DNA of 64,000 nt. Source: a virus. Below the pieces are notes generated by a model, which saw only the letters and a list, made by a program, of their open reading frames with translations, was not told the DNA's origin and did not search any database. The translations under genes and the position numbers were made by a program. Where the stretch lies: positions 25,585 to 89,584 of IMG/VR virus record IMGVR_UViG_3300042484_000873; one strand, written 5' to 3'. Of the stretch, positions 30,002 through 39,600 are shown piece after piece; the first letter of the stretch is position 1, and every line of letters starts with the position of its first letter.

Positions 30002-31243
30002 TTAATAATTTCTGTTAATATATACCAACTCTTTTTCAAGTTGAGGAACAACATCCAAAATATTGTTTTTTCTACTAGTTTGCATCAACGTTGTATAATC
30101 GATCCAAAAATTGTGTATCTCATCACCGGAATATTTATTAGACAACGTGGCAATTACATGATTGAAATCACCTTGCTTAGAGTTGTTTGCTGTATAATAT
30201 ACAACTAACTCTTTTCTAGTTTCATCTGACAATGTTAATAATGAAAGATATGTTGGATGTGTGAGACAATTTGAAAATCCACAACGTTTATTGACTTTAT
30301 CGTATTTGGTTGACATGTCTAATACCCAACTTCTTATTTCAACTAAGTTAAATGCATTATAATTCATCACGGTCACACTAACTTGAATATCAATTGATGG
30401 TATTGTATTTAATTTGACAATAGTTGGTTCTATATCTTCAAACTTGGCATCACCGTAACGTATATAATTAAACAAATCACCCACACCGTCGACTGATATG
30501 TATAGATTGATAAACTTACATTTTTTTAATAGTTCTACTGTTTCGTCATTAATGTATGTTCCATTTGTAGAAACAGTAATTGAGACTTGGGGTAATATAT
30601 TTTGCTCATCTAAGTATTTTAAAATTGCAGTAGTTTCTGAGTTAAGAAACGGCTCACCGCCTTTGAAGTTAATCGTGCGTAGATTGGATAAATCTAATTC
30701 TTTTAAATTTGCAATAACTAAGTCTGGATTTGGTAAATGCATCTTGGTTGACCTACCATTTTCATCATCTGTATACTTGATGACTGCATCAAACCAGGAC
30801 ATATTTTCTCTCTTAGTTTTTTCATATGTGTTGTGTATCTCTATTGCTTTATTAGTTTCAGTTACCCATCTACTACTAAAACCAGCATTACAATGTAAAC
30901 ATGATAAGTTACATATATTACTGCCGTTAAATTCAAGATATGTTAATTTTTCTTCTTCCCAACCAGTAACATCAAACGCACCATCATTAAATAAATGTCG
31001 AACACTCCAACCACCGGATACCTCCTCACGTTCTTTACACGGTAAACATGGCTTTGGCCACTCATTTGCATACATTTGTTCTTTTAATTTTTTCCATTCT
31101 TGGCTGCTAATAATCTGTAATAAACTATTTTCTTTTATATTTCCTATGTATGTGTTATCATACACACAGCATGGTCTAACACCCTTATTGGTGTCTATCA
31201 ATGCCGCAGTTAACGGTGCCTTACATAAAACTTTTTTATTCAT
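30002..31243 (-). CDS. Twitch-type radical SAM protein, 413 aa (tandem duplicate)
   Basis: Starts NKKVLCKAPLTAALIDTNKG, with radical SAM motif CNLSCLHC at about residues 111-118 and GGEPFLNSET after it. The start at 31243 is chosen because AGAAGGG lies 7 bases upstream; the longer frame to 31276 would begin inside the preceding gene without a ribosome binding site. The start overlaps the end of the oxygenase gene by 8 bases. Sequence closely parallels the gene at 28778 through its whole length, including SIDG/SVDGVGDLFNYIRYGDAKFE, showing a recent gene duplication. Confidence 0.85.
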   Translation of the reverse strand: MNKKVLCKAPLTAALIDTNKGVRPCCVYDNTYIGNIKENSLLQIISSQEWKKLKEQMYANEWPKPCLPCKEREEVSGGWSVRHLFNDGAFDVTGWEEEKLTYLEFNGSNICNLSCLHCNAGFSSRWVTETNKAIEIHNTYEKTKRENMSWFDAVIKYTDDENGRSTKMHLPNPDLVIANLKELDLSNLRTINFKGGEPFLNSETTAILKYLDEQNILPQVSITVSTNGTYINDETVELLKKCKFINLYISVDGVGDLFNYIRYGDAKFEDIEPTIVKLNTIPSIDIQVSVTVMNYNAFNLVEIRSWVLDMSTKYDKVNKRCGFSNCLTHPTYLSLLTLSDETRKELVVYYTANNSKQGDFNHVIATLSNKYSGDEIHNFWIDYTTLMQTSRKNNILDVVPQLEKELVYINRNY

Positions 31244-31907
31244 TATTCGACCCTTCTGGCATGAGTGACCAGCCAATCAATGCTCGTTTTTCAAACATAC
31301 GCTTTTTTGTAAAGTTATCACTACAATGAAATGATCTTCTAGGCATTATTAATAAGGATCCTTTTTTCCACGGGAAAATAGTTTCAATTGAGAAATGATC
31401 TACTAGGTCTTTCCCTTGATGTGTCAAATACTTTTCATGCACTTCATCAGATATTAATCCTTGAGGTGATCTATTTTCACGCTCAATCCAATTAGTTGAA
31501 ACTTTCATTATATCGCTGCCTTCATTGAATACAATTGTATGTGTGTTATAGTCACTTAATGGAATCAAGAATGTCCAACCAAATTTATAACCTTCGGGTA
31601 AACTATGTGTGTATGAGCTACCGTATTCATCAAGTGAATCGGTGTGTATACCATATGGTTTATATGCATTCAATATATGCCAATTATCACATATGTTATC
31701 TTTAACGTATGTTTGCATTTTGTTATTTACAAATGAACAAAGCTTTTCTTGGTAACTTGGTCCTGGATACCAATAAAGAGCATGAGCTATTGTTTCATGC
31801 TCAGTGGGTTCTTTCCATATCATGGTATCATAATTAAGACGCATTGTTTGTTCAATGTCAAAAATCTCATCTTCACTTAAAAAGTTTTCAATAACGGTTG
31901 TTTTCAT
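31236..31907 (-). CDS. 2OG-Fe(II) oxygenase-like protein, 223 aa
   Basis: Carries the facial triad of a 2-oxoglutarate/iron dioxygenase: HTD at 88-90, distal His in SFHCSDNF (about 194) and Arg in EKRALIGW near the C-terminus. It is a single-domain paralog of the N-terminal half of the 524-residue fusion at 26041, sharing ALYWYPGPS, LPEGYKFGWTFLIPL and YLTH. Expected to hydroxylate, desaturate or epimerise a small molecule, sugar or peptide side chain. Located between a methyltransferase-like gene and tandem radical SAM genes on the same strand. Confidence 0.75.
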   Translation of the reverse strand: MKTTVIENFLSEDEIFDIEQTMRLNYDTMIWKEPTEHETIAHALYWYPGPSYQEKLCSFVNNKMQTYVKDNICDNWHILNAYKPYGIHTDSLDEYGSSYTHSLPEGYKFGWTFLIPLSDYNTHTIVFNEGSDIMKVSTNWIERENRSPQGLISDEVHEKYLTHQGKDLVDHFSIETIFPWKKGSLLIMPRRSFHCSDNFTKKRMFEKRALIGWSLMPEGSNNE

Positions 31908-31915
31908 AATATTAT

Positions 31916-32578
31916 TTAATTTAAAGGTTTTTGTAAAATAATTAAAGTTTCGGTTAACGACATTTTTGTCCAGCCTTGCTGTATAAGATTGTTAAATTCA
32001 TTTACAACATCAGGAAACAACTCTAAATTATAATCGTGTCCTACTATATATCCGCCTGGCTTAATATGTCCACCCCAAAAATTAATATTTGTAAGTAGAA
32101 AAGGATTGGTATGTAGTGCATCTTCAAAAAACACATCAATGGATTGATTCCAATTTAAAAAATCAACAGGTGATGTTCCTGAATGTACACTAATATTAGA
32201 ATATTTACTAGTCACGTATCTTAATGCCGCCTCGCTAGAAGGGTCACTTATAAAACAATTATTAATATCTGTTGCTAAATCTAATCGATCCTCATTTGGT
32301 ATATCATGTATATTATACCAGTTATTTGTCATTTGACTTATGTAGGATCTTTGTAATTCCCATTGAATAATATTATCAGGGTGATGCATATCTATACAAT
32401 GTACCGCAATAGTGGGATTCACTGACGCCATCAAACAAGCTGACCCTCCAATATGTGACCCCACTTCAACTATAATACTATTATTATCTAATGTAGATAT
32501 TAAATTATATAATACAGTTCTTTCATCGGAAGACATTAACGCTAGGTTACTTTCAATTGGCATCAATGATTCAATCAT
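31916..32578 (-). CDS. Class I SAM methyltransferase-like protein, 220 aa
   Basis: Rossmann-type methyltransferase pattern: IIVEVGSHIGGSACLMA (glycine-rich loop), AVHCIDMH (acidic residue after strand 2) and IDVFFEDALHTNPFLLTNINFW, then GGYIVGHDYN. This resembles the Methyltransf_24-type family found next to glycan genes. It is a stand-alone paralog of the C-terminal domain of the B12 radical SAM fusion at 23446 (shared QGW, EINNLI/EFNNLI and QKP ending). Start overlaps the stop of the preceding gene by one base. Methyl acceptor unknown. Confidence 0.7.
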   Translation of the reverse strand: MIESLMPIESNLALMSSDERTVLYNLISTLDNNSIIVEVGSHIGGSACLMASVNPTIAVHCIDMHHPDNIIQWELQRSYISQMTNNWYNIHDIPNEDRLDLATDINNCFISDPSSEAALRYVTSKYSNISVHSGTSPVDFLNWNQSIDVFFEDALHTNPFLLTNINFWGGHIKPGGYIVGHDYNLELFPDVVNEFNNLIQQGWTKMSLTETLIILQKPLN

Positions 32579-33621
32579 TATTTTCTATCTCCAAATAAGA
32601 TGTAATCTTCTTTAGTATAGCCTTCCATTACTTCACTACCTGAACCCATGTCAGGAGTACTAGTTTTGTTATTCAAATCACCGCGAATAGGAACGACAGC
32701 CCAAGTACAATAATCTGCAAAATGAGGTAATGCTTTTAGTTCTTCTTCCAAACTTAATGTCTCATCACGGTTGTGCGGCGCCATCATAAACTTAACTTCT
32801 AAATGACCACAATCACCGTGCTCTGCTTTTTCTTTTGCAATAGCTTCAACTACTTTAACAAACTTCTTACGGTCATAGAACTCATAATGAACACTTAAAT
32901 TCAAGTCACCATAATGAATAACTTCTTTGTAATAGTCAGGTAAACGACTACCATTACTGTGCAGACTAACATGATGCCCACATGCGTTTAAATAACGTAA
33001 CCAATCTAAGAAATCTTTGTTAACAGTTGGCTCACCGCCGCTGATAATAAAATTAACACTCTCACCTTTGGTGAACTTAGTTTCAATCAAATGAGTAGCT
33101 CTCATTAAATCTTCTAAGGGCTTATGGGGGTCAGTATTATTATGAATCCAGGGCCAGCAATAACTACAATCGTAGTTACATCTACGACCTATTTCCCAGT
33201 ATATTTGTTTTTGTGTGCTAGCATGAGTGCGCTCCATACCAACAAATTCTGTCAATTCATCATTTCGTAATTCGTGCTGGGCAGGTAAATCTTGACCTTT
33301 ACGTAGTAATGGCTTATATTCTAATTTACTGGTTTTGGGAATGAACAAATCAGCACCGCAACTACATACATTTTTAGTACAATTAATCCAATCTTCAGGT
33401 ACACTAAAGTCATCCCAAACACTGCCCAACTTACCGCCCACTCTACAGCTAGCGGTCCAAACACCACCGTCCATATCGATGAATAAGCTATCGACTCCGG
33501 CGCCACATTTCCAATCAGTTAAGTAGTTTAATTTTGCTCCAACTAGTTCGTCAGTTGACCAGTCTCTCCATGATCCGTTTATGCCATATGTTCTTATGGG
33601 CTTTCCAGGGGTTATATCCAT
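32578..33621 (-). CDS. Radical SAM protein with auxiliary domain moved to the N-terminus, 347 aa
   Basis: The first about 100 residues (WKCGAGVDSLFIDMDGGVWTAS, CRVGGKLGS, CTKNVCSCG) match the C-terminal SPASM/twitch domain of the genes at 16605, 51483 and 53484, but here lie before the core. The radical SAM motif CNYDCSYC is at about residues 148-155, followed by ISGGEPTVN and LHSNGSRLP. The ATG at 33621 is preferred over GTG at 33624 because AAAGGA then has normal spacing. It is the first gene of the minus-strand operon. Two-cluster radical chemistry is expected; substrate unknown. Confidence 0.85.
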   Translation of the reverse strand: MDITPGKPIRTYGINGSWRDWSTDELVGAKLNYLTDWKCGAGVDSLFIDMDGGVWTASCRVGGKLGSVWDDFSVPEDWINCTKNVCSCGADLFIPKTSKLEYKPLLRKGQDLPAQHELRNDELTEFVGMERTHASTQKQIYWEIGRRCNYDCSYCWPWIHNNTDPHKPLEDLMRATHLIETKFTKGESVNFIISGGEPTVNKDFLDWLRYLNACGHHVSLHSNGSRLPDYYKEVIHYGDLNLSVHYEFYDRKKFVKVVEAIAKEKAEHGDCGHLEVKFMMAPHNRDETLSLEEELKALPHFADYCTWAVVPIRGDLNNKTSTPDMGSGSEVMEGYTKEDYILFGDRK

Positions 33622-33639
33622 CACAAATCCTTTATATGA

Positions 33640-33647
33640 TATTTATC
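33640..33647 (-). promoter_or_regulatory. Late promoter box on minus strand (GATAAATA)
   Basis: The minus strand reads GATAAATA, ending 18 bases before the ATG at 33621, with AAAGGA as ribosome binding site in between. It would drive the eight-gene minus-strand operon (33.6 to 23.4 kb). It lies in an 88-base divergent intergenic region together with an opposite-facing box at 33697. Confidence 0.5.
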
Positions 33648-33696
33648 AGGATCTATTTTCAGGCATAAATTAATAATTTTTACAAAGGATAGGATT

Positions 33697-33704
33697 ACTA
33701 AATA
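33697..33704 (+). promoter_or_regulatory. Late promoter box (ACTAAATA), 5 bases before the ATG
   Basis: ACTAAATA is followed by TAAGC and then the ATG at 33710. No ribosome binding site lies between box and start, so a leaderless transcript is predicted. AGGATAGG (33685-33693) lies upstream of the box and could only act if transcription starts further upstream. Confidence 0.4.
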
Positions 33705-33709
33705 TAAGC

Positions 33710-35053
33710 ATGATAAACAACGAAGATACCGTATGCCACTTGCGTTGGGGATATCCCAACTTTAGTCTCTCCCGCAATGAAATTCGCACCTGCTGCAAGA
33801 CACCATTTCAAACCATCAATGATGGTATGATGGACAAGTACGGTACAGATATTTTTCTGAACACTGATTATCAGAAAAAAAGAAGAATGGAAATGCTTCA
33901 GGGAGTTAAACATAGTGACTGCAAAAGTTGCTGGAGTTTAGAAGAAGCCGGAGCAAAAAGTTTGCGTGGTAACAACCCATACGGGTTTATAGATTATGCC
34001 AACAGACATCAGATGTTTCAGGAATTTACGCTTCCTACGCTAGTAGAGATAGCTAATCAAGTTACAATAGACAGTAAAATACTAGAAAGCAATAATCCAT
34101 TCATGCTTGAGGTAAGTCTAGGTAATACATGTGATATGAAGTGTATGTACTGTAATCATGTATATAGTAGCCAGTGGGCATCAGAAAGTTTAAAGAACAA
34201 TACCATCAACATAGAAATCTATAAACAAGTACAAACAAATCCCAATGAAAGATTCATTAATTTGTTTTGGAATTGGGTAGATACAAAAGCAAAACATTCA
34301 TTAGACAGAATTGGTATCATCGGCGGTGAACCATTGATTACTCCTGAGTTCTATGATTTCTTAGATAAGCTAATAGAAGTCTATGCTGATAAAGAAGGTT
34401 CTAAAACTAGAATCTGGGTAGTTACTAATTTAAATGCCACAGACAATTACTATAACAAGTTTTTAGAATACATTCCTAAACTATCAGATAAATTCATATT
34501 AGAAGTTCACATCAGTATGGAAGCATTGAGTGACCAAGCTGAATATATTCGCAATGGACTTGAGTGGAGTCGATTTGAAAGTAATGTAAATAAAATATTT
34601 GCTAGTGATGCTGACATTGAATTAGCATTTTTACCAAGTGTCACTGCGTTGGCTATACCAAGATTTCCTAAGTTTCTCAAATGGGTCTATGATTTATCTA
34701 AGACACATGACAAGGCAGTCATGCTTAAACAAAACATAGTGACACATCCCGATGTTCAATCACCGTTTATATTGCCTCCAGAATTTGCTGACTACTTAGA
34801 TCCTGCGATTGATTGGATGCAAAGTATATCAGTAGATATGCCAGATGTTAGTGACAAATTTGGCACATGGCCCGGCTATACTGATTTTTTAATTAAACTA
34901 CGTGATGGTATTAGATTCAACAAGAATGACAACACTATGCTTAAACAAAGATTTGCTACATGGTTTGATGACTTTGATAAAAAAAGAAATTTGAATTTTG
35001 TTAACACGTTCCCTGAACTAGCAAAATTCTACGATGAATGTAAAACACAATAA
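33710..35053 (+). CDS. Twitch-type radical SAM protein, 447 aa
   Basis: N-terminal auxiliary segment (C9, IRTCCKTP, DCKSCWSLEEAG) followed by LGNTCDMKCMYC, with radical SAM cysteines at about 141, 145 and 148, then IGIIGGEPLI and EVHISMEAL. It is the close paralog of the gene at 17546, on the same strand but 16 kb away and on the other side of the minus-strand block. Length and motif order are the same, so it appears intact. Followed after nine bases by a 33-residue gene and then the carbamoyltransferase. Confidence 0.85.
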   Translation: MINNEDTVCHLRWGYPNFSLSRNEIRTCCKTPFQTINDGMMDKYGTDIFLNTDYQKKRRMEMLQGVKHSDCKSCWSLEEAGAKSLRGNNPYGFIDYANRHQMFQEFTLPTLVEIANQVTIDSKILESNNPFMLEVSLGNTCDMKCMYCNHVYSSQWASESLKNNTINIEIYKQVQTNPNERFINLFWNWVDTKAKHSLDRIGIIGGEPLITPEFYDFLDKLIEVYADKEGSKTRIWVVTNLNATDNYYNKFLEYIPKLSDKFILEVHISMEALSDQAEYIRNGLEWSRFESNVNKIFASDADIELAFLPSVTALAIPRFPKFLKWVYDLSKTHDKAVMLKQNIVTHPDVQSPFILPPEFADYLDPAIDWMQSISVDMPDVSDKFGTWPGYTDFLIKLRDGIRFNKNDNTMLKQRFATWFDDFDKKRNLNFVNTFPELAKFYDECKTQ

Positions 35054-35062
35054 GGAGTTAGT

Positions 35063-35164
35063 ATGAAATGGATTAAAAATTTAATAGATAAAATTCGAAT
35101 GGAAATTTACTATCGAAAACGTCTTAAAGAACTTAAAAAACGAGACCCATTCATCTACAAATAA
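35063..35164 (+). CDS. Very small basic protein, 33 aa
   Basis: A 34-codon ORF with a strong ribosome binding site (AAGGAG, 35052-35057) filling the gap between two larger genes. It is highly basic and probably one amphipathic helix (KWIKNLIDKIRMEIYYRK, then LKELKKRDPFIYK). Spacing and ribosome binding site make it a credible gene although it is too short for most gene finders. The ending RDPFIYK is reminiscent of small conserved proteins of T4-like phages, from memory only. Possible nucleic-acid or membrane-surface binding. Confidence 0.6.
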   Translation: MKWIKNLIDKIRMEIYYRKRLKELKKRDPFIYK

Positions 35165-35166
35165 GC

Positions 35167-36666
35167 ATGAACTATATTGGAATATCATGCGGCTTCCATG
35201 ATGCCGCAGTAAGTGTTATAGATGACAACGGTAACATTTTGTTTGCGGGTCACAGTGAACGATACAGTAAAAACAAACATGATTCACACCTATGTCTCCC
35301 TTTAATCACTGATGCCAAATCATACATGGATAGTGATGAATATCAAGTTCACTACTATGAAAGACCTTGGGTTAAGTATTTAAGACAACTGCGTTCCGGA
35401 GAACCACGCTCATTGCGTAACTTATCAGCTAAGAATGTGATAGGGTCATCTATAGTTAAGCATCAGCTAGATAACAAAACTATACACACTCACAATCATC
35501 ATTTAAGTCATGCTGCCGCAGGCTTTCAGACAAGTCCCTACGATGATGCTACTGTAGTTGTTATTGACGCTATTGGCGAGTTTGATACTATAAGCATTTA
35601 CAACGCATGGTATGATAAGAATGGCAAAGCACAGTATAAGAAGTTATGGGGGCAACATTATCCGCATAGTATAGGATTATTCTATAGTGCTATGACACAA
35701 CGTGTAGGACTACGCCCATTAGACGAAGAATATATTCTCATGGGTATGGCAGCTTATGGTAAACCAAACTTAAAAAAAGAATTAAAAGAAATGTCTGACA
35801 CATTAGTAAAATCATACAAAGACATTACTTTCAAACATAACTTGCACATGGGTGTAACTGATACTTTCTTAGAAGGTGCAGATGACATGGATATCGCATG
35901 TAGCGCACAACTAATTGCTGAACAGTTAATTACTAATGTTATCAGTAAAGCAAAAATGTTGGGTGGTAGTAAGAATCTTGTATATAGTGGCGGCGTAGCA
36001 TTAAATTGTTTAGCAAATAGATTATTAGGAAATTTTTATGAAAACATTTGGATTATGCCTAATCCTGGCGATGCTGGTTCTAGTCTTGGAGCGGCCTGTC
36101 TTGGCTATAGTAAACGTGTTAATTGGACTAACGCTTTTCTCGGCTATGACATTAGTGGGCCTTATCCTACTAATCGTATACTTGATAGCCTACTCACTGA
36201 TAAAATTGTGGGAGTCGCTAACGGACGAGCAGAGTTTGGCCCAAGGGCCTTGGGAAATAGAAGCTTACTTGCAGACCCTAGAGGAACAGAAATCAAGGAC
36301 GCAGTAAATGAAATCAAACGAAGACAAAAATTTAGACCTTTTGCGCCAGTCATTTTGGAGGAATATGCTGATACTTATTTTGATATGCCTCGTGGTTTCA
36401 ATAATAGTAGGTATATGCAGTCAATCGCCCGTTGTAGGGTTCCTGACTTATTTCCTGCTATCGTTCACCACGACGGCACTAGTCGTGTCCAGACTGTCCC
36501 AAAAGATGGAAGTGGAATACGAGAACTCCTTGAAAAATGGTACGTCTTGACTGGTTGTCCAATGTTATTGAACACATCATTGAACATCAGGGGCGAGCCA
36601 ATGGTAAATGACCAAAAAGATGCGGATCGTTTTGAATTAATGTATAATGTTAAAGTTATATCATAA
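35167..36666 (+). CDS. Carbamoyltransferase (NodU/TobZ family), 499 aa
   Basis: The N-terminal Kae1-like part has YIGISCGFHDAAVSVID and HHLSHAAAGFQTSPYDDATVVVIDA, with paired His residues for metal binding. The centre has LVYSGGVALNC, and the C-terminal YrdC-like part has RAEFGPRALGNRSLLADPR and RRQKFRPFAPVILEE. These are hallmark motifs of O-carbamoyltransferases that move a carbamoyl group from carbamoyl phosphate to a sugar or antibiotic hydroxyl. At 499 residues it is shorter than typical members (about 550-600) but keeps both domains. The accessory context suggests carbamoylation of the same glycan or peptide handled by neighbouring enzymes. Confidence 0.9.
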   Translation: MNYIGISCGFHDAAVSVIDDNGNILFAGHSERYSKNKHDSHLCLPLITDAKSYMDSDEYQVHYYERPWVKYLRQLRSGEPRSLRNLSAKNVIGSSIVKHQLDNKTIHTHNHHLSHAAAGFQTSPYDDATVVVIDAIGEFDTISIYNAWYDKNGKAQYKKLWGQHYPHSIGLFYSAMTQRVGLRPLDEEYILMGMAAYGKPNLKKELKEMSDTLVKSYKDITFKHNLHMGVTDTFLEGADDMDIACSAQLIAEQLITNVISKAKMLGGSKNLVYSGGVALNCLANRLLGNFYENIWIMPNPGDAGSSLGAACLGYSKRVNWTNAFLGYDISGPYPTNRILDSLLTDKIVGVANGRAEFGPRALGNRSLLADPRGTEIKDAVNEIKRRQKFRPFAPVILEEYADTYFDMPRGFNNSRYMQSIARCRVPDLFPAIVHHDGTSRVQTVPKDGSGIRELLEKWYVLTGCPMLLNTSLNIRGEPMVNDQKDADRFELMYNVKVIS

Positions 36667-36676
36667 GTAAGTATCT

Positions 36677-39600
36677 ATGTTAAGAGATGTATTTTATTAC
36701 GGTAAAAAACCGAATGCCCACCCAAGAGAACAACACGCAATTGATTTAGCTGATGCTAGACAACAATCTACCACAGAACATTTTTGGATAATTAACGAAC
36801 TATGTGATTATCGAAATTTTGACTGGGACTTTGATTTTGATTTCTTGCCTGACGAAGATGTGTGGGCACAAGAGCATAACAATGTATGGCCTAGTCAGCA
36901 TCAAAAAGATAGCGGCACCTGGTTATGTAACACGGATAATACACACGCATTAACAATCTACCGCAATGATGTAGAACCGGTGATTCGCCGTAGAGAAAAA
37001 TCAGACGCTTGGATATTAGTTGACTTGATTGATGAAACTAAGTTTGATTTATCATGGCATCCAGACCCAACGGATCCCCCATTCATTTACAAATGGGGTA
37101 GTAAGTTTATACCAGCACAAGTTCAAGCCTGCTTAGAATATCATACTCCTAAGGCTACTCAAGTTAAGTACATGGATCAGAATATTGAACTATTACCTAA
37201 CATTGAATGCTGGAAAGAATATTATTCAATTGATAAAACTACATTTGACATGAGTTGGAGACCAGATCCAACAAGCCCTCCCTACATATATGTATGGGGT
37301 AACAAGTATATTCCCGGTGAATTAGAAGCAACTATTGAGTATCATTGTCCCGGTGCAACAGAACGCAAGTATGTGGATACTCTTGTTGACGTATTACCGC
37401 AGCAAGAACGATGGAATATAGTACAACAACCAAAATACTTTGATTACAGTTGGAGACCTGATCCACGTGAACCGGCATACATCTATGTATGGGGTAATAA
37501 ACACATTGCCGGAGAACTAAAGTCCACGATTGAATATCACTGCCCCGGTGCAACAGAACGCAAATACATGGGTGACATTGAAGTAGAACCTGAAATGGAT
37601 CGATGGAAAGTAATACAGGACATTGACAAAACTAAGTTTGACATGAGTTGGAGACCGGATCCGCGTGAACCGGCATACATCTATGTATGGGGTAACAAAT
37701 ATGACCCTGCTGAAGTTAAGCCTACTTTAGAATATACAGTACCGGGTGCTACTGATAAAAAGTACATGGGTATTGTAGATTTAGAACCAGAGTGGGATAG
37801 ATGGAAAGAACATATACTTGTAGATAGAAACTCATTTGATTTTAGTTGGAGACCAGACCCCAACTTACATGAACTACCTTATATCTATGTATGGGGTAAT
37901 AAATTTCACCCAGCTGAAGAAAAACCCACTGTTGAATATCACGTGCCGGGTGCTACTGAGTACAAGTACATGGGTATTGTTGATTTAGAACCTGAATGGG
38001 ATAGATGGAATATAGTTATTCCTATTGATATGAATAGTTTTGATTTTAGATGGAGACCTGATCCTAATCTATATGAACCACCGATGATATATGTTTTTGG
38101 TAACAAGTGGAATGATAGTGCGACTGAACCAACAATAGAGTATATTGTTCCCGGCGCCACTGTTAAAAAATATATGGACTATCCTCTTGCTATACCTAAG
38201 ATTGATATGTCACTATGGACAGTAAGCAACAACGATGACTTAGAAACATTTGACTTTAGTTGGAGACCTAATCCACATAGTCCACCTCAAATATATCAGT
38301 GGGCTGATAATGGTCCTCGCTATACTGTACCTGATGCGACAGAAGTAGTATTGATGGAACGTATTGAAAATACACAGAAATCAGAAGTTAATCGTTATAA
38401 AATTAAAACAACATTAGAAGAATTGATATTAGAACACCAAGATGAAGTGTTCTGGGCTATTAATCCTGACTTAAGTTATAGTAGATTTGATTTCAACTGG
38501 AGACCAAATGAAGAAAACTTTAGACACATAAATGTATTTGGTAACGAATATAGTAAGAACACACAAACTTACTATGTTAACGCACCATTGTACATGATGG
38601 GTCATAGAGAGTTTAACTATGTTGAGGATCAAAAAGTTGAAGTTGATAGTAACTTGAGCATGTTCTTTGTTGATAAGAGCAATGTAGAAAGCAAATATCG
38701 TTTTGAAGAACTACAAAAGCGTTATCCCAAGATCCAAAAGACAAGATACTTGAACAGTTGGGTTGACACTATCAATCGTTGTATCAATAAATCTGAGACA
38801 GAATTGTGTTGGATATTGAACAGCGAGCTAGATTACACTGGCTTTACATTTGATTATTATCCTAGCCCATGGCAACAGAAAATGGTTCATGTGTTTGGCA
38901 CACAATGGAGTCACTGGGGAACTACATTCATGGTTAACAAAGAATCATTCCCTGAAGATACAAAGTATGTAAAAATTATAGAACACTTGAATAACCTCAA
39001 TTTTGTCAAAACAAAACGAGCATTCGCAAGCAATTGTATATATGATGTGTACTTGATTGACTACGGTAACGACAGCACAGCTAACATTACTTCATTAATT
39101 GAAAACAAAACAAAGAAGAATGTCTACACCATTGAGTATGCTGGAGATTATTTGTCTACATTGAAAAATATGTTGTATGAGTTAGGTATCAAAAAGGATC
39201 ACTATATCTGGGTATGTAGTTCTATTTGTGACTACACTAATTTTGACTTCACTTACATATGTGACCCCTTCTCATTAGAACAATTACATGTATTCCCCAG
39301 TGATAAACAAAAATACGGAGACACATTCTTTGTAAATGTAAATCGATTACGTACATTGGTTGAAGATTTAGATACATTAGAAAATATCGATAAGATTAAC
39401 TTTAATCAACATCAGCAAGTAAAACGTTTACCTGCTCCTAGCTTTATAATTGAAAGTGATACACATGTCTCTGTTACTAATACTGATTTTGATTGGCCTT
39501 ATGCTACGTTTGTTACGGCTGACAACAAAGAAATAAAAGTTGTTGACAATGAACCAATTAGCTTATGGTCAAAAGAATCTAAGAACATATTAATTACTAG

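Noticed and set aside
30498-31268. 256-codon plus-strand ORF opposite a radical SAM gene
   Set aside because: Antisense to a clearly conserved enzyme with motif-level matches; the plus-strand text has no domain and no ribosome binding site.
33335-33526. Plus-strand ORF in the divergent radical SAM region
   Set aside because: Shadow of the auxiliary cluster domain on the minus strand; no ribosome binding site.
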